Below, piece by piece: positions 22,801 to 31,966 of a stretch of DNA of 64,000 nt. A program made the translations under genes and the position numbers. The DNA is from Amphiura filiformis. Its lineage: Eukaryota > Echinodermata > Ophiuroidea > Amphilepidida > Amphiuridae. Every line of letters begins with the position of its first letter. The stretch's first letter is position 1. Below the pieces are notes generated by a model. That model did no database searches. It was not told where the DNA came from and saw only the letters and a list, made by a program, of their open reading frames with translations. The stretch covers positions 3,615,912 to 3,679,911 of the forward strand of contig NC_092629.1 of assembly GCF_039555335.1 (NCBI RefSeq), in the 5' to 3' direction.

Positions 22801-25384
22801 CTTTCTTAAACTTCCTATCCTCAGACTCTCTGAATCAGTTGCCTTTAATAACCATGTTAAAAGTTATTTATATCTGTTGCTGTCGTGTATTGACAAATAA
22901 ATGCCGTTTACCATGTTTGAGCGTCATTAACCCTAGAACCTCGTAAGATTGTTATCCGTCAGAAAAACCGCACGGATGTACGCCTAAACGACCTAAGCTA
23001 ATTGTAGAGCCATCCTTTGCGCTCATTTTAGTGATAAAAGTTTTACCCCAGCAACCTACCCGGGGGTAGTATCGGCCGTCAAAAATGACCATAGTGGGGG
23101 GAGGAGGGGTTGGTGAGGCCCACCATTGGTTTCTACAGTAAAATCAATTATTTTCATTTCGCTCTCGTAAAATTATTCCAAGAGCTACTGACCTTTTACT
23201 TGTTAATTAGGTTGAAATAGTCAAATCAATTTTTCCTATACTTTTGTACGAAATTTGCATGGACGCCCTCACATTATGACGTCATAGCGACATTATGTAG
23301 GGAATGTTTGTACTTTGGTATCACTGGATAGAGGAGACCCATAGCTATACATTGGTACCAAATATAACGGTATGTGACGTTTATAATTGAAAATTGTGGG
23401 AGGGGGATACAAAACATGGCTCAGTAGTTCTAGGATTAAAGAAGAAACATGTGATGGTTCATCCACTATTTGAATAGTGAACATATTTTTTTCCAAATAA
23501 GCGATATAGACATTTCGAATTCGCAATGCACTGTGGGACAGTTACAGTTTGGTATAGTTGAACTCCGAACTTAATTATTTGTGTGTAATTAATTTGTAAG
23601 ATCAAACTTTTCTAAAACATTTTGAATGATATTTCATAAGCACAGAAAAACAATAATTCAGGTAGGTCAGAATTTAACTGTACCAAAATGCTACCAATGC
23701 ATCAAAATTGAAATCCCGAAATCGATTATTCAGTTTCCCTGAAGTGCGAATGTTGATACTTACAGACTTTTGTCATAACTTTCAGGCGAAGAAATCATGA
23801 CTTAGATGAAAATGTGTTAAGTGATTTCTGTATTTATTTTCTAGTTACACCACTGCCAACAACTACCAATCCAACAACATGGCCGCCACAGCCACCTCTT
23901 ACCACAGACTTCCAAACGACAATGAGACGAACTAGAACAACGCAACCGCCGATAAGAACTTCCGTGTCAACATCCACACAGAGTATTGAAAATGGTATTG
24001 TAATATTGAAGAAGACCATGCTATCAGCATGATCAGTGAAATACCGGGTGTAAAATTCTACTACCTGGAAAATTAGCCATTCAGATGACATAGTCTTGTA
24101 CATTGCCAGAATTTCCCAATATTTTGCGAGGGCGCTCTCTTAAGCAATTTTGAGCTCAAACTTGATGTTAAGATTATATTAGTAGTTTTCTTTCATATTT
24201 AGGCAAAATTTGTATGTTTGTCCAATTTGAAACATTTTTCCCACATGTGAGATGTCCAAATTTTGCGAGAGCGCTCTTACATTCTATTGCCATACTGACG
24301 TCATAAGATGCTGGTACTTGCTATCAAGATACATACGCTCGTATATATCGATTGGTACAAGCACAGAATAGCATAATTCTACCATAGTAGCAAAACGTTG
24401 AACCAAATAATACATAAGTATGACAAAGATGAAAGTAGGAGTATGTGGGGAGCAGAGAATAATGAGGTTTTTGTTCTATATATATGCCTATGGACATGAT
24501 AGGGTGCAGTGGCGGCGCCCCCTAGTCAGAACTCAAAAAAATCACGAAAATTTCCACTTTTTTGCGGTAATTTTGCGCAAAATTTGTTGATTTGCCCCCC
24601 CTGAAATTCACTTTGCCACCCTAATGTCCCCCCACCCCCGAAAAAAAAATCTGGCGCCGCCACTGATAGGGTGACAAAACAAAATATTCTTATTTTTATT
24701 TCTAGGGGAAGCACATGATCTCAATGTTATCACAGTTTTTGTTGGTGCTGCTGCTTGCCTTCTTGTTATCGTCGTTATTATTATTTCCATTCTATGGTGA
24801 GTGTAAAACAAGAGTATACATTTCACTTCATTCATAGACAAATTTCATTGACCTAAGTTTTTAAATTTTATCATTGGCGTAACCTGCTTATATAATCATG
24901 GTATGTTATTGTTGCTACTGCTTCTTCTGCTATATATATAATTTACCTAATATATGTTTGTGTACTTTTTCTCCAAAGTTGTCGCCATCGTAACGCTGCA
25001 AAGAGAGACGATACTAGCATCAACGATGTCTATGACGAAATAGAAAATAAGGCCACGAATGTTATTGGATTACCGATGACAAATATGTCTACTGCTGCCA
25101 CTGGAAAAGCTACTGCTGCGTCCAGGATCAATCTTGCCCTGTCCGTTGAGGAAATGACAGAACCTTACCAAGAACTGAATGACAATATGAGAGAATCCGA
25201 ACATAGATATCAAGGTCTTACGATCCCTCTTCCTGCCACCAGACCAAAAAGCGAGTTTTATGAAGATGCCGATAAAGTTAGACCGGAAACCGAGTATTAT
25301 GATGATGTAGATAATGTTACGACGTCTTCGACGCGTCAACTGCCAGTACCCCTGGTGGTGTTAGCGCTCCAGAAACCTATATAA
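10490..25384 (+). CDS. Multi-exon single-pass receptor (Calx-beta, EGF, FN3, ITAM-like tail), 5' end missing
   Basis: Ten exons can be read: 10490-10843, 13380-13493, 15093-15206, 16271-16366, 18170-18270, 20408-20588, 21596-21709, 23845-23994, 24706-24796 and 24979-25384. All have AG/GT borders. Every junction is phase 1 except the one inside the fibronectin domain (phase 0), so the reading frame runs through all of them. The order gives an extracellular chain of Calx-beta-like, EGF, EGF, linker, FN3, EGF and Thr/Pro stalk, then one membrane helix and a cytoplasmic tail with several tyrosine motifs. This is the plan of an adhesion or immune-type receptor. The ligand is unknown and I do not recognise a named orthologue. 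No start codon or signal peptide is visible, so upstream exons are missing from the window or unrecognised. Introns of 0.2-2.9 kb are full of transposons. Confidence 0.75.
12018..13013. mobile_element. Degenerate DNA transposon with about 200-bp inverted repeats
   Basis: The right end reads GGGGGGACACCCTGTA and the left end carries the complement of its inner part (AAGGGTGTCC). Long inverted similarity covers 12018-12200 and 12810-13013, including CACTCTGTCCACGGA and its complement. A transposase remnant lies between them. It sits in the intron between the Calx-beta and first EGF exons. Confidence 0.7.
12212..12442 (+). pseudogene. C-terminal fragment of a DDE transposase
   Basis: The frame contains a VEWPARSPDLTPLDFF block, the strongly conserved region around the last catalytic acidic residue in Tc1/mariner-like (DDE_3 type) transposases. 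The other catalytic residues are absent, as the open frame begins just before this motif. It lies between the inverted repeats of the surrounding element, so it is the remains of that element's own transposase. Confidence 0.7.
13380..13493 (+). CDS. Receptor exon: EGF-like domain 1
   Basis: A 114-bp exon (38 residues), phase 1 on both sides, donor GTAAGA. It encodes one EGF-like module with six cysteines in the order C-x4-C-x5-C-x10-C-x-C-x8-C, including CRNGGSC and GWRGYVC. The aromatic and glycine residues before the last cysteine are standard. It lacks the D-x-D/N calcium-binding pattern in full; it starts D-P-C. Equal exon length and phase with the EGF exons at 15093 and 21596 point to exon duplication. 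Confidence 0.85.
14917..15018. repeat. Short palindromic MITE
   Basis: A hairpin with arms of about 42 bp (CAAGATAATCGCACTTGACC and its near-complement) and a small loop. It sits 75 bp before the second EGF exon and its transcript would fold into a strong stem in the intron. Confidence 0.7.
15093..15206 (+). CDS. Receptor exon: EGF-like domain 2
   Basis: A 114-bp exon, phase 1 in and out, acceptor AACTAAAG and donor GTAATG. Six cysteines form one EGF module (DPCYTNNPC, CKNGTC, CHCAKGWTGRFC). Layout and length match EGF domains 1 and 3 exactly. An N-x-T sequon (NGT) may be glycosylated. It joins without frame change to the linker exon at 16271. Confidence 0.85.
16271..16366 (+). CDS. Receptor exon: Ser/Thr-rich linker
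   Basis: A 96-bp exon, phase 1 in and out, acceptor CTATTTAG and donor GTAAGC. The 32 residues are rich in Ser and Thr (SLTTETSTE, SESFVASTPAP) with one cysteine near the end. This suits a short O-glycosylated hinge between the second EGF and the fibronectin domain. It has no motif of its own. The call rests on splice borders and phase, so it is less sure than its neighbours. Confidence 0.6.
16840..16965. mobile_element. Hairpin MITE with TA flanks
   Basis: Inverted arms of about 31 bp begin CAGGGGAAAGAAGAATCATG, and the right arm is the near-exact complement ending CCCCTG. TA lies outside both ends, as expected for a Tc1/mariner-mobilised MITE. It is in a receptor intron. Confidence 0.75.
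17567..18220 (+). repeat. Tandem duplication of the FN3 exon start, first copy split by a MITE
   Basis: Copy 2 (18157-18220) spans the real acceptor and the start of the exon. Copy 1 lies in two halves (17567-17616 and 18136-18156) on either side of the foldback element 17619-18133. Both halves match copy 2 in order: CGTTTCTTGCAG, then TAGTGTAGCATTAGTTGCAG, then TAGTTCATCTGTTA. Copy 1 therefore keeps a decoy acceptor and a broken exon piece. Confidence 0.7.
17619..18133. mobile_element. Foldback MITE family C, copy 1
   Basis: The outer ends are GACGAGTTAATTTA and TAAATTGACTCGTC, with TA on each side. The arms are long and imperfect and share CCCTCCTGAACAACATATCC, GGCCGCTAATGCAGG and ATTAGGATTCAGAAAAAGTA with a second copy at 37945-38346. 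There is no coding capacity. Confidence 0.75.
18170..18270 (+). CDS. Receptor exon: fibronectin III domain, first half
   Basis: A 101-bp exon, phase 1 in and phase 0 out, acceptor TTTCTTTCAG and donor GTATTG. The encoded strands (SVAVTSITSSSVTIEW followed by a SYQ end) match the A-C strands of a fibronectin type III fold, with the invariant tryptophan of strand B. The domain is completed by the exon at 20408. A phase-0 intron within an FN3 domain between phase-1 borders is common in animal genes. Confidence 0.7.
18410..18740 (-). repeat. Two minus-strand tRNA-like heads (SINE fragments)
   Basis: At 18740-18660 the minus strand has an A-box-like GTGGCCGAACGG and a B-box GGTTCGAATCC. At 18490-18418 it has GTGGCACAGTAGAC and a second B-box GGTTCGAACCC. 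The acceptor stem of the first does not pair and no anticodon is convincing, so these look like tRNA-derived SINE pieces rather than tRNA genes. They lie in the intron inside the FN3 domain. Confidence 0.55.
19691..20009 (+). mobile_element. tRNA-derived SINE with 15-bp target duplication
   Basis: The head (19694-19770) folds as a tRNA: GCACG pairs with CGTGC in the acceptor stem, TGGCCGAGTGG forms the A box, an anticodon loop reads CAT, and GAGTTCGAGCCCC is the B box. Next comes TGTCCTTGGGCAAGGCACTT, which resembles the central domain of V-type SINEs. The tail is A- and CCTT-rich. GATCGATGTATTAAT (19676-19690) and GATCAATGTATTAAT (20010-20024) flank it, a target duplication with one mismatch, so the insertion is fairly young. 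Confidence 0.85.
20408..20588 (+). CDS. Receptor exon: fibronectin III domain, second half
   Basis: A 181-bp exon, phase 0 in and phase 1 out, acceptor TTCTTCAACAG and donor GTAAGA. It encodes YYIKGKPTEY, a hydrophobic LDGFLPVSEYVIELYA block (the usual L-x-P-x-x-x-Y turn of FN3) and a C-terminal strand. Together with 18170-18270 it gives 94 codons, the normal FN3 size. An expected small residue pattern at the end is replaced by HGILCITT, so the last strand may be unusual. Confidence 0.7.
21596..21709 (+). CDS. Receptor exon: EGF-like domain 3
   Basis: A 114-bp exon, phase 1 in and out, acceptor TACTTTTAG and donor GTAAAT. Six cysteines form a third EGF module (PCTSSPC, CQNSATC, CQCTNGWIGTVC). 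It has the same length and phase as the first two EGF exons although it follows the FN3 domain. The exon ends at a Pro codon and leads into the Thr/Pro stalk. Confidence 0.85.
21775..22695 (+). repeat. Tandem array of about 150-bp units with direct AGGTCA-type half-sites
   Basis: Six to seven units repeat GGGGTCAAAGGTCATTAAGG followed by GGTCACTTCCGGT, then AAAATnCCTTC, then TTGCACACATGnATTGACATTAG. Units start near 21780, 21938, 22090, 22240, 22385, 22530 and 22674. Several contain AGGTCA and GGGTCA five bases apart (a DR5 arrangement, perfect at about 22243-22259). The array lies in the intron before the stalk exon. It ends beside a TTTC microsatellite at 22733-22800. Confidence 0.7.
22733..22800 (+). 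repeat. TTTC/TGTC microsatellite
   Basis: Runs of TTTC with embedded TGTC units. Simple-sequence DNA in an intron. Confidence 0.9.
23845..23994 (+). CDS. Receptor exon: Thr/Pro-rich stalk
   Basis: A 150-bp exon, phase 1 in and out, acceptor TTTTCTAG and a weak donor GTATTG. The 50 residues are dominated by Thr and Pro (PLPTTTNPTTWPPQPPLTT, then RTRTTQPP) and end in a short polar stretch. This mucin-like composition suggests an O-glycosylated stalk that lifts the EGF/FN3 head off the membrane. It joins in frame to the membrane exon at 24706. Confidence 0.75.
24507..24665. mobile_element. hAT-type MITE with 8-bp target duplication
   Basis: The ends are CAGTGGCGGCGCC and GGCGCCGCCACTG (here TCTGGCGCCGCCACTG). 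The 8-bp ATAGGGTG flanks both sides (24499-24506 and 24666-24673). It sits 40 bp before the membrane exon. Confidence 0.85.
24706..24796 (+). CDS. Receptor exon: transmembrane helix
   Basis: A 91-bp exon, phase 1 in, with two bases left over at the donor GTGAGT. It encodes about 24 hydrophobic residues (VITVFVGAAACLLVIVVIII and beyond). At the splice junction the next exon supplies Cys-Cys and then Arg-His-Arg, a normal palmitoylation-prone and positive-inside border. This sets the topology with the EGF/FN3 head outside. Confidence 0.85.
24979..25384 (+). CDS. Receptor exon: tyrosine-rich cytoplasmic tail with ITAM-like pair
   Basis: The last exon encodes about 134 residues. After a basic start it has VYDEIE, then YQEL (25166-25177) and YQGL (25208-25219) separated by ten residues. 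This fits the ITAM rule Y-x-x-L/I, 6-12 residues, Y-x-x-L/I. Further on are FYEDAD and EYYDDVD. Such tyrosines, if phosphorylated, would recruit SH2 proteins of Src/Syk type. The frame closes at TAA 25382-25384. The +1 frame over the last 70 bases ends instead in ETYINVK, a Grb2-type Y-x-N-x site, so a one-base indel near 25310 may hide the true C-terminus. No clear AATAAA signal was found close by. Confidence 0.7.
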
Positions 25385-25595
25385 ATGTGAAATGAGTTTA
25401 GGCTGTAGACAAAACCACAGGAGTTACGTACCGAAAATTTCTAGTAAAAGATATAAGAGCTCTATCTAATGTCGTAGGATAGACGCTTCAATGGACAAAT
25501 TATATATCAAAATGTTCAGAAGAGTCTGGATAATCTTTTTTCATGTGTTGTCAATTTTGTAACCGAATTTAATCCCTTTCTATGGCAACAGTAAC

Positions 25596-25987
25596 CAGTG
25601 GCGTAGCCAGGATTTTGGAACCGAGGGGGCACAACTTGTAAATGTACCGACGGAAATATTTTTTGCCGAAGTTGTGTGATTTGTTGACCCAAAATTTGTT
25701 TGCATGGTTTGAAAAAGTAAAGAGCAACAAAAACAAAAACAAAAAAGGATTATAGGCAGCACCAACATAAAAACACAACATTTTTATCTAAAATTCAATT
25801 TCATTTACAATTTTTCATCATTTTTTTATAATTCTCCCCTTTTTTTCTGTCACCTGGGGTAAAAAATAGTCTAATTTTTTTCATCAACGCCTTCCGTCTA
25901 CCGACGGCCTTACATGAACTGACGGCCATGACGAGCGGGGGGGGGGGGCACCGGCCCCCCTCCCCCACCCCACTGGCTACGCCACTG
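25596..25987. mobile_element. hAT-type MITE with 8-bp target duplication
   Basis: The ends are CAGTGGCGTAGCCAGG and CTGGCTACGCCACTG. ACAGTAAC flanks both sides (25588-25595 and 25988-25995). It is 200 bp past the receptor stop codon and could lie in the 3' untranslated region. Confidence 0.9.
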
Positions 25988-27295
25988 ACAGTAACGCTAT
26001 TTCTTTGAAATTAAATGGGGTAGAAACTTCATATTTGGTGGAGTATAGAATTTTCATATTTGGTGTGGAAAATACACGGTGAATTAAAGGAACAAAATCA
26101 TCGCTTCATACAAGAAATTAGATTTGTGATGATCCACGCTACGCCATTGCTGACCTTGACTATGAAACAGTCGCCTTCTAGATGTTTACTCAGAATATTA
26201 TGTGCACAAGGGGGTGTGGGGTGTGTGTGTGGATGTAGGGTGCGATGTGCTGTAAATATGATTTAAACCTCAAAGAGGTGTGCCAAAATGCCTTTATTTC
26301 TCTGGATTATATCATCTAGATCATAATACGGTTATTATATCTTCATTATTTTGTATCGTTTCATATCATTATATGACCGTACACCAAGAATGAGCTGTGA
26401 ATTCCCGGTCAATTTCGTTTTTATTTTGTGTTTAGAAAATATATATCATAAGCTTTAAAATGGTAAATCATTTGACTTCAAACGATATCCAGAAGCGGAT
26501 GTTGGTTTGCTGAACTTTGCCCCTTCAACAAAACGGTATACCTTTTTCGGTTCTACATGTGTCTCTTTTCCCACATTACTGGTAATAAAAATCAAACAGT
26601 CATAATTGGCGATCATTTCAAATCATCCCCAAGTCAACGAGGTTCAGAAATGTCCTCTCATTGTTAATTGTTGGTTATACATACCTAGACAAAATACAAT
26701 GCTTTGTAAGCCACCACTTGAACAGGATTTCGCCAAAGCAAACAAAGACTAGAGATATATATTTAAGAATTCTATAGTCATAGGTAGAAGCTAATTATCC
26801 TCTTCAACAATATGATTATCAATTGGTTTAAAAGGTGTTTGACTAGCGCTATCAAAATGAGATACATGTAGCACTAACTTGAGGTACCTATAAATACGAC
26901 CTTCATGCACATTTTACACTGTAACTCACAATACATTAGGACATTTACAGCTCATTCGTGGTATACGGTCACATATTAACTTAACTGTGTATGAGTGTGA
27001 TCGTCAAAATATAATCACCAGTTGAAAGATGGATTATTTACATTCATAGACAGTCATATATTATTTGTATAATATTTAATTTGACTTGTTTGATATATTT
27101 ATCATGCTTTTTCGTAGCATCGATTTAAACTAGTGTATTTTTTGTGACTTGTAAAAATTATTATTCTTATTCTTATTGTTTTTAACATGGCTTTTCTCCC
27201 GTTATATACGGCTAGCCTTGTTTTTTCTTCATTATCCATTGTATTTCTTTTGTTCAAAGTTTGATTAACTGGCGATTATATCAAAGTAGTGTGGA

Positions 27296-27400
27296 CAGGT
27301 CAAAATAATCTTGGTCAGTTCAAGAAAATCTTGGTCAGGTCAAGATAATCTTGGTCAGGTCAAGATAATCTTGGTCAGTTCAAGATAATCTTGGACAACT
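27296..27400 (+). repeat. Tandem 20-bp repeat
   Basis: About five units of GGTCAAGATAATCTTGGTCA with few changes. Each unit is itself partly palindromic (AAGATAATCTT). Confidence 0.85.
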
Positions 27401-27436
27401 TAATTAATTTCAAACAAGAGAAATACATGTTAGTAT

Positions 27437-27899
27437 TTACGGAGGACAGCCAAAACGATTCACTGAGCCCTGTCAATATTGGCTGCACCCAGCCTTTAGC
27501 AAAACACAAACGCATAAAAGCCTGTCACGTAGAAACCTGGCAGGCTTCGCTGAATTTACACACCGATACCAGCGTTGACTGACCAATTAATAATATTTTA
27601 CGACACCTAATTGACTTTCTATTGAGCGTAGACGAAGACCCCAGACATACTTTTTTAAGAACCACTTGCGCATTTGATGTGTGGGTCGTCATATACTTCT
27701 GAATATAAATGAAAATGATTATGGTTGTCTCATCGTCCTGTGTTTATAATACTGCTGGTTTGCTGAAGGCTCTGATGCATATCAGCAAACTGGTATACTG
27801 TACGATTGTTAGTATCGAAGGCGCTAGCGAAGTTGAACCGTCAGTAAAGGCAGCAAAGCGTGGCTTAGCTCAGTAAACCAATTTGTCTGTACTCCCTTA
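27437..27899. mobile_element. MITE family D, copy 2
   Basis: Same order of blocks as 5162-5692: GGAGGACAG at the left, CATAAAAGCCTGT, GGCAGGCTTCGCTGAAT, TATTTTACGAC, GACCCCAGACATAC and a right end TGTACTCCCTTA. It is shorter and more diverged, and its terminal repeats pair only in part. Confidence 0.65.
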
Positions 27900-28629
27900 G
27901 CAACACTGCATGATGATAATAATTATCCGACTTCATGGACATTTCAACAAACTTAAAATGCATCAAATTTCAGCATTCATATTGAATTATTTGGATGGAA
28001 CGATCAAACTATAGAGCCATCTAGAATTTAGAATTTATATATTTTACCCCATCAGCGCTAATCTTAATGTTTCTCGCCCTTTACGCTTAATATTTATCAT
28101 ATTGTAAGTGTTATTGAATGAATAATTTATCTTGTGCTTTATCCAATCGACGACATATGGAAATAGACAGGGTGTCTCATTAGAAAGGGTTCGCCCTTCT
28201 TTGACAGCTTGTTCTTTCTACTTTTCATGATTAGTTACAGTCTGTTAGTAAGATTGTATGAAAGTATACCGATAAATATCATTAGTTGTATAGTTGTACA
28301 GTCGTATAATTAAATGTCTGTAGATTAGGCGACGAAATAAACTATTCTTCGGGCTTGGTGGAATAGATTCTATATATGCTTGTAAATTTTATTTAGATTT
28401 TTATCAGATTTTTCAAGCTTTAGTGATTCATGGGGGTCATTAAAAACGGATCCACGGAACAGATCGTAGAACAGTTCCTTCGTTGTCTCAAAAACAAGTT
28501 TGTTTAAAATCATGCAGATGTTTATATAATTATAATCATTGTCATGTCTTGCATTAATGGTAAACAACAATAAATGATAAATATGCCTATACCTTAGTTG
28601 TCTTTTCATCATGATGCTTTTATAATTAA

Positions 28630-28774
28630 ACAGGACGCCCCAATTGGCCAGTTCACCACAGAATATATGACTTACACCTGTAACTTTGATGACAGACAGA
28701 ACAGAATATACATGGATAAATTTCAACCTTGACTAATTCCCCATGGAACTTGAACCAAAAGTGGGGTTTCCACT
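28630..28774. mobile_element. 145-bp MITE family A, copy 1, TTAA duplication
   Basis: The element is exactly 145 bp, flanked by TTAA at 28626-28629 and 28775-28778. The ends (ACAGGACGCCCCAATT and, reversed, AGTGGAAACCCCACTT) are diverged inverted repeats. The interior from CTTACACCTGTAACTTTG to AACCAAAAGTGGGG matches the copy inside the Polinton (48970-49114). TTAA targets are typical of piggyBac-type transposition. Confidence 0.8.
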
Positions 28775-28778
28775 TTAA

Positions 28779-31700
28779 CAGTAAAATACGTGATTTACGT
28801 TACCTGTGCAGTGTGGTTTGTTAGTTTTCCGATGGGGGCAATTATTGCAAATGCATTAAAATTTGCTTATTATGCTTGACAAAACCAAAATGTACTCACA
28901 GGCGGTGGCGGATGCGATATCGCCATTTTTGACGTCGCCATTGGATTAACACATAATCATGAAATCTTCACAAACAATTCTAAATTTGTTATGTGGTGCC
29001 AAAGCAAAATTATCTTACTCTAAAACCGTTGGGGTGCGACAATGTACCGCACTGTAGGTATGTTGTTTTTCAATTTATAACTGCTAACCGTCTATTTTGA
29101 ATGGACTGTCAGACTTGTATTTTCGCCAGCCTCACACGTGTCGCGTGTCCTATGCCGCCTGTGTACTCACATACTTGAGCTTTCGCCTCCATCGACGGAA
29201 CTTGATCACAAGTGATCTGCTCTACTACTTTCCCGTGGAACTTGCTGCTGGTAGTCTCTTTCCCATACAGTTATTTGATTTGTGCATGCTTAAAAACATT
29301 AAATGAGCAAAATGTATACATGGATTTATTTCAAATCATGTTTCAAAATCAATTAAAAAACGCAAAACATTCAAGATTTTAAATTTATGTTCTTAATGAG
29401 TTCCTTTGTGTGGAATTTGCTCACAATGATTGTAGTAAATTTAACTTCCTATAACATTGTGTTCTGTGTGATATTTATTCATGCTCCGAGTTTGTAACTT
29501 AATAAATTGATAAATCGAGGGTTAAGAACCAGAAAACCTTAACTCAAAATGGTTTTCATTGTGAGTTAATAGGCCAATCAAATACAGAAAAACAAGAGGT
29601 TAACCCACCACTAATTGCAACAGAATCCATTTAACCGCCACTCATTTCAGAAAAGCATATTTAAAAACACATCAAAAGTCCCCGAAAATCCTTATTTGTG
29701 TGGATTGCCTCACGTGTCGGTAGAATTTAAATATGCCATCAGCAAACTTGTAAGCTCTTTACTTAAAAAGATATAGGGCCCTCAAAATGCAACTTCATCC
29801 ATACAGGACCAACTTCGGGGGGTCAGAACTCCAAAAGTAAAAATAATTTTGTTGTCCATTTTTTGGTCAGTCAAAGCCCTTTGGTGGGACATTACTCTTA
29901 TCCCATAGCTGATGGCAGATTTGAATTCTACACAAAGAGGTACCCCAGGATACATATTTTTAAAAGTTGTATGGGTTCCCTTTATACATTTATGGCCCTC
30001 CAAACATCGTCTTTCGCGCAGCGACACATTTTTTACCCTGAACCCCCTAAATTTCAACTTGCTACCACGGGAAAACGAAATGGAATATGAAGCTCAAATT
30101 TTCAGGATTTTACTTTCTCACCAATATCTAGCACCACACAGAAAAAAAAAAATTGAAGAGGTGCTGCGGTGCACATCCCTGGAGTTGACATGGATTCCCT
30201 CACCTTTGTGATTTATGGGGGACCTTCTCAATAATAACACTATTAAAAATTAAAAATGAGAAATTTTTCAAAAGCGATGAGAATTGGACAAAACGGTGAG
30301 AATTAACAATTTTCTCACTTCTATGCCATTTTAAACCCTGTGAACTGAAGCGGTCCATGCATTACTAATTAGCGTGTTAAATATTCTCATTTAAAACAAT
30401 GTGACAGGTTGTTTACACGATAATTACTAATAATTAGTATTCCTCATCCATTGGGATTAGAAAGCATGGTCCGATCAGGCTTTCCAAAATAAACTAGGAC
30501 ATCATGATGTAGTTTATTCTGATAAAAATCCACACAACAAACAGCAGTGTCTTCTGACTTATCATGAAATGAAAATAATGTAAATAGCGCCCTAAATTTG
30601 CACACAAATATTAAGTTTACATATAGAATAAAAAATACCACAAAAAAGCAGAAAAAGATGAAATATAGGGTAATAAATCCAACGGACGCGGACACAAAAC
30701 ACATCAAAGATCAATAAATGATACAAGAGGATACCTTGAATATGACACAGGAAAGAAAGAAAAAAGCAAGGTACACCAACTTGATGTGGGGAAACAAGTA
30801 AAATACACACTAGACAGTATGCAGGGGGACAAAAACAGCAAAATTAATGTAGGCATAAGAAGTAGGCAAAGTTCGATAGCCAAAAATTACCAGTTCCAAG
30901 GCCCACAGAAGTGTTAAACCTACAAACACAACAAGGATCAATGGGAATACAAAAGTGCACTAGAACGAGTGATGAAAATCACTGTGCATATAAACATACA
31001 CGCTAAACCAAACAACCAGTATAGGCACAAAAACTTGCCAATTCCAGAGCCTACAAAAGTGTCAGGAAAACAGTACAAAAATACACTAGAAGTGATGAAA
31101 ATCTCTGTGCACATAGCAGTCAAACAAACCCAAACAGACAAAAAACAACCGACGTTTCGAGCAGTTATAGGGACAGACAACAGAATGTAAAAGCAAACAA
31201 CGAAAACTACATGCTGTAGATTAAAAAAACCAAGTTCAAGTCAAAAACTGAAGGCAAGTTCAAATAGAACTTAGTAGCAAACAAGATAAGCTCAGAGCAA
31301 AATAAGCATGTCTTACCTCCATTATGAAAGACGGTTCACTACCGTAGTGAGAAAAATGAGAAACTACATGGCAAAAGGGTTCATTTACTTGAGGGGAAAT
31401 AATATGATAAAGGGAGCCCGAAAGGGAGTCATCAAAGGTTCATGTGGGGTGGGGAGACTACTTTTTACATCGAAGCCGATTTCTTCGAAAAAACAGGACT
31501 ACCTCTTTGAAAATTCAAACCATTTAGATTCAATTAATAACAGCTGCTCGCCCAGTATATTATTTGTACTGATTAGAGGGTGAAGACTAATTATTTTTAT
31601 AATTTTATAATTCTCACCCAGTATATTATCCTTAATTACCTCCCTGAAAATGTGTGCCATAAATTTCAACCTCAATTTTACCCTTCCCCTGGTGCTCAAA

Positions 31701-31966
31701 TTAATTGAATGGCCTTAAAAGTATAGGACACATCATAATTTTTCTCTAATATTTGTCATCTGACGTACTTTGATAGCTGCAGTATTCTTTCAGATACAAT
31801 ATCCTATTTCAGTGGAATGGAATGTGAAGATCTCACTAAAATGGGATTTGTATAATTTCGCAGTATTAAGACACTTAGACCTTATTATGTCTACTATTTT
31901 CAAACTCCTTTTACTCCTTGGCCTAATCGATCGTCGTAGTCGGCCTCAGCATTCGGTGCAGAATAT
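28779..31966. other. Intergenic DNA, no gene recognised
   Basis: I see no conserved coding segment. A duplicated block of about 110 bp occurs at 30889-30998 and 31036-31115 (CCAATTCCAGAGCC-type start, GTGATGAAAATC-type end). A Penelope-like terminal word (complement of GAAACGTC) lies near 31160. The remainder is AT-rich. Confidence 0.45.

Larger units (their letters stand above)
25385..28629. other. Intergenic DNA and transposons downstream of the receptor
   Basis: No exon recognised. It holds the hAT MITE at 25596-25987, a short tandem array at 27296-27400 and a family D MITE at 27437-27899. The rest is AT-rich with no open frame that looks conserved. Confidence 0.5.

Noticed and set aside
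27296..27400. CRISPR-like array
   Set aside because: Units are contiguous 20-bp tandem repeats without spacers, in an animal genome.
28370..28726. 118-codon minus-strand frame
   Set aside because: It runs through the TTAA MITE at 28630-28774 and AT-rich DNA. No family resemblance and no exon borders.
30889..31160. Third Penelope-like element
   Set aside because: Only a single terminal word (complement of GAAACGTC) and an unrelated duplicated block are present. No paired ends or coding relic.
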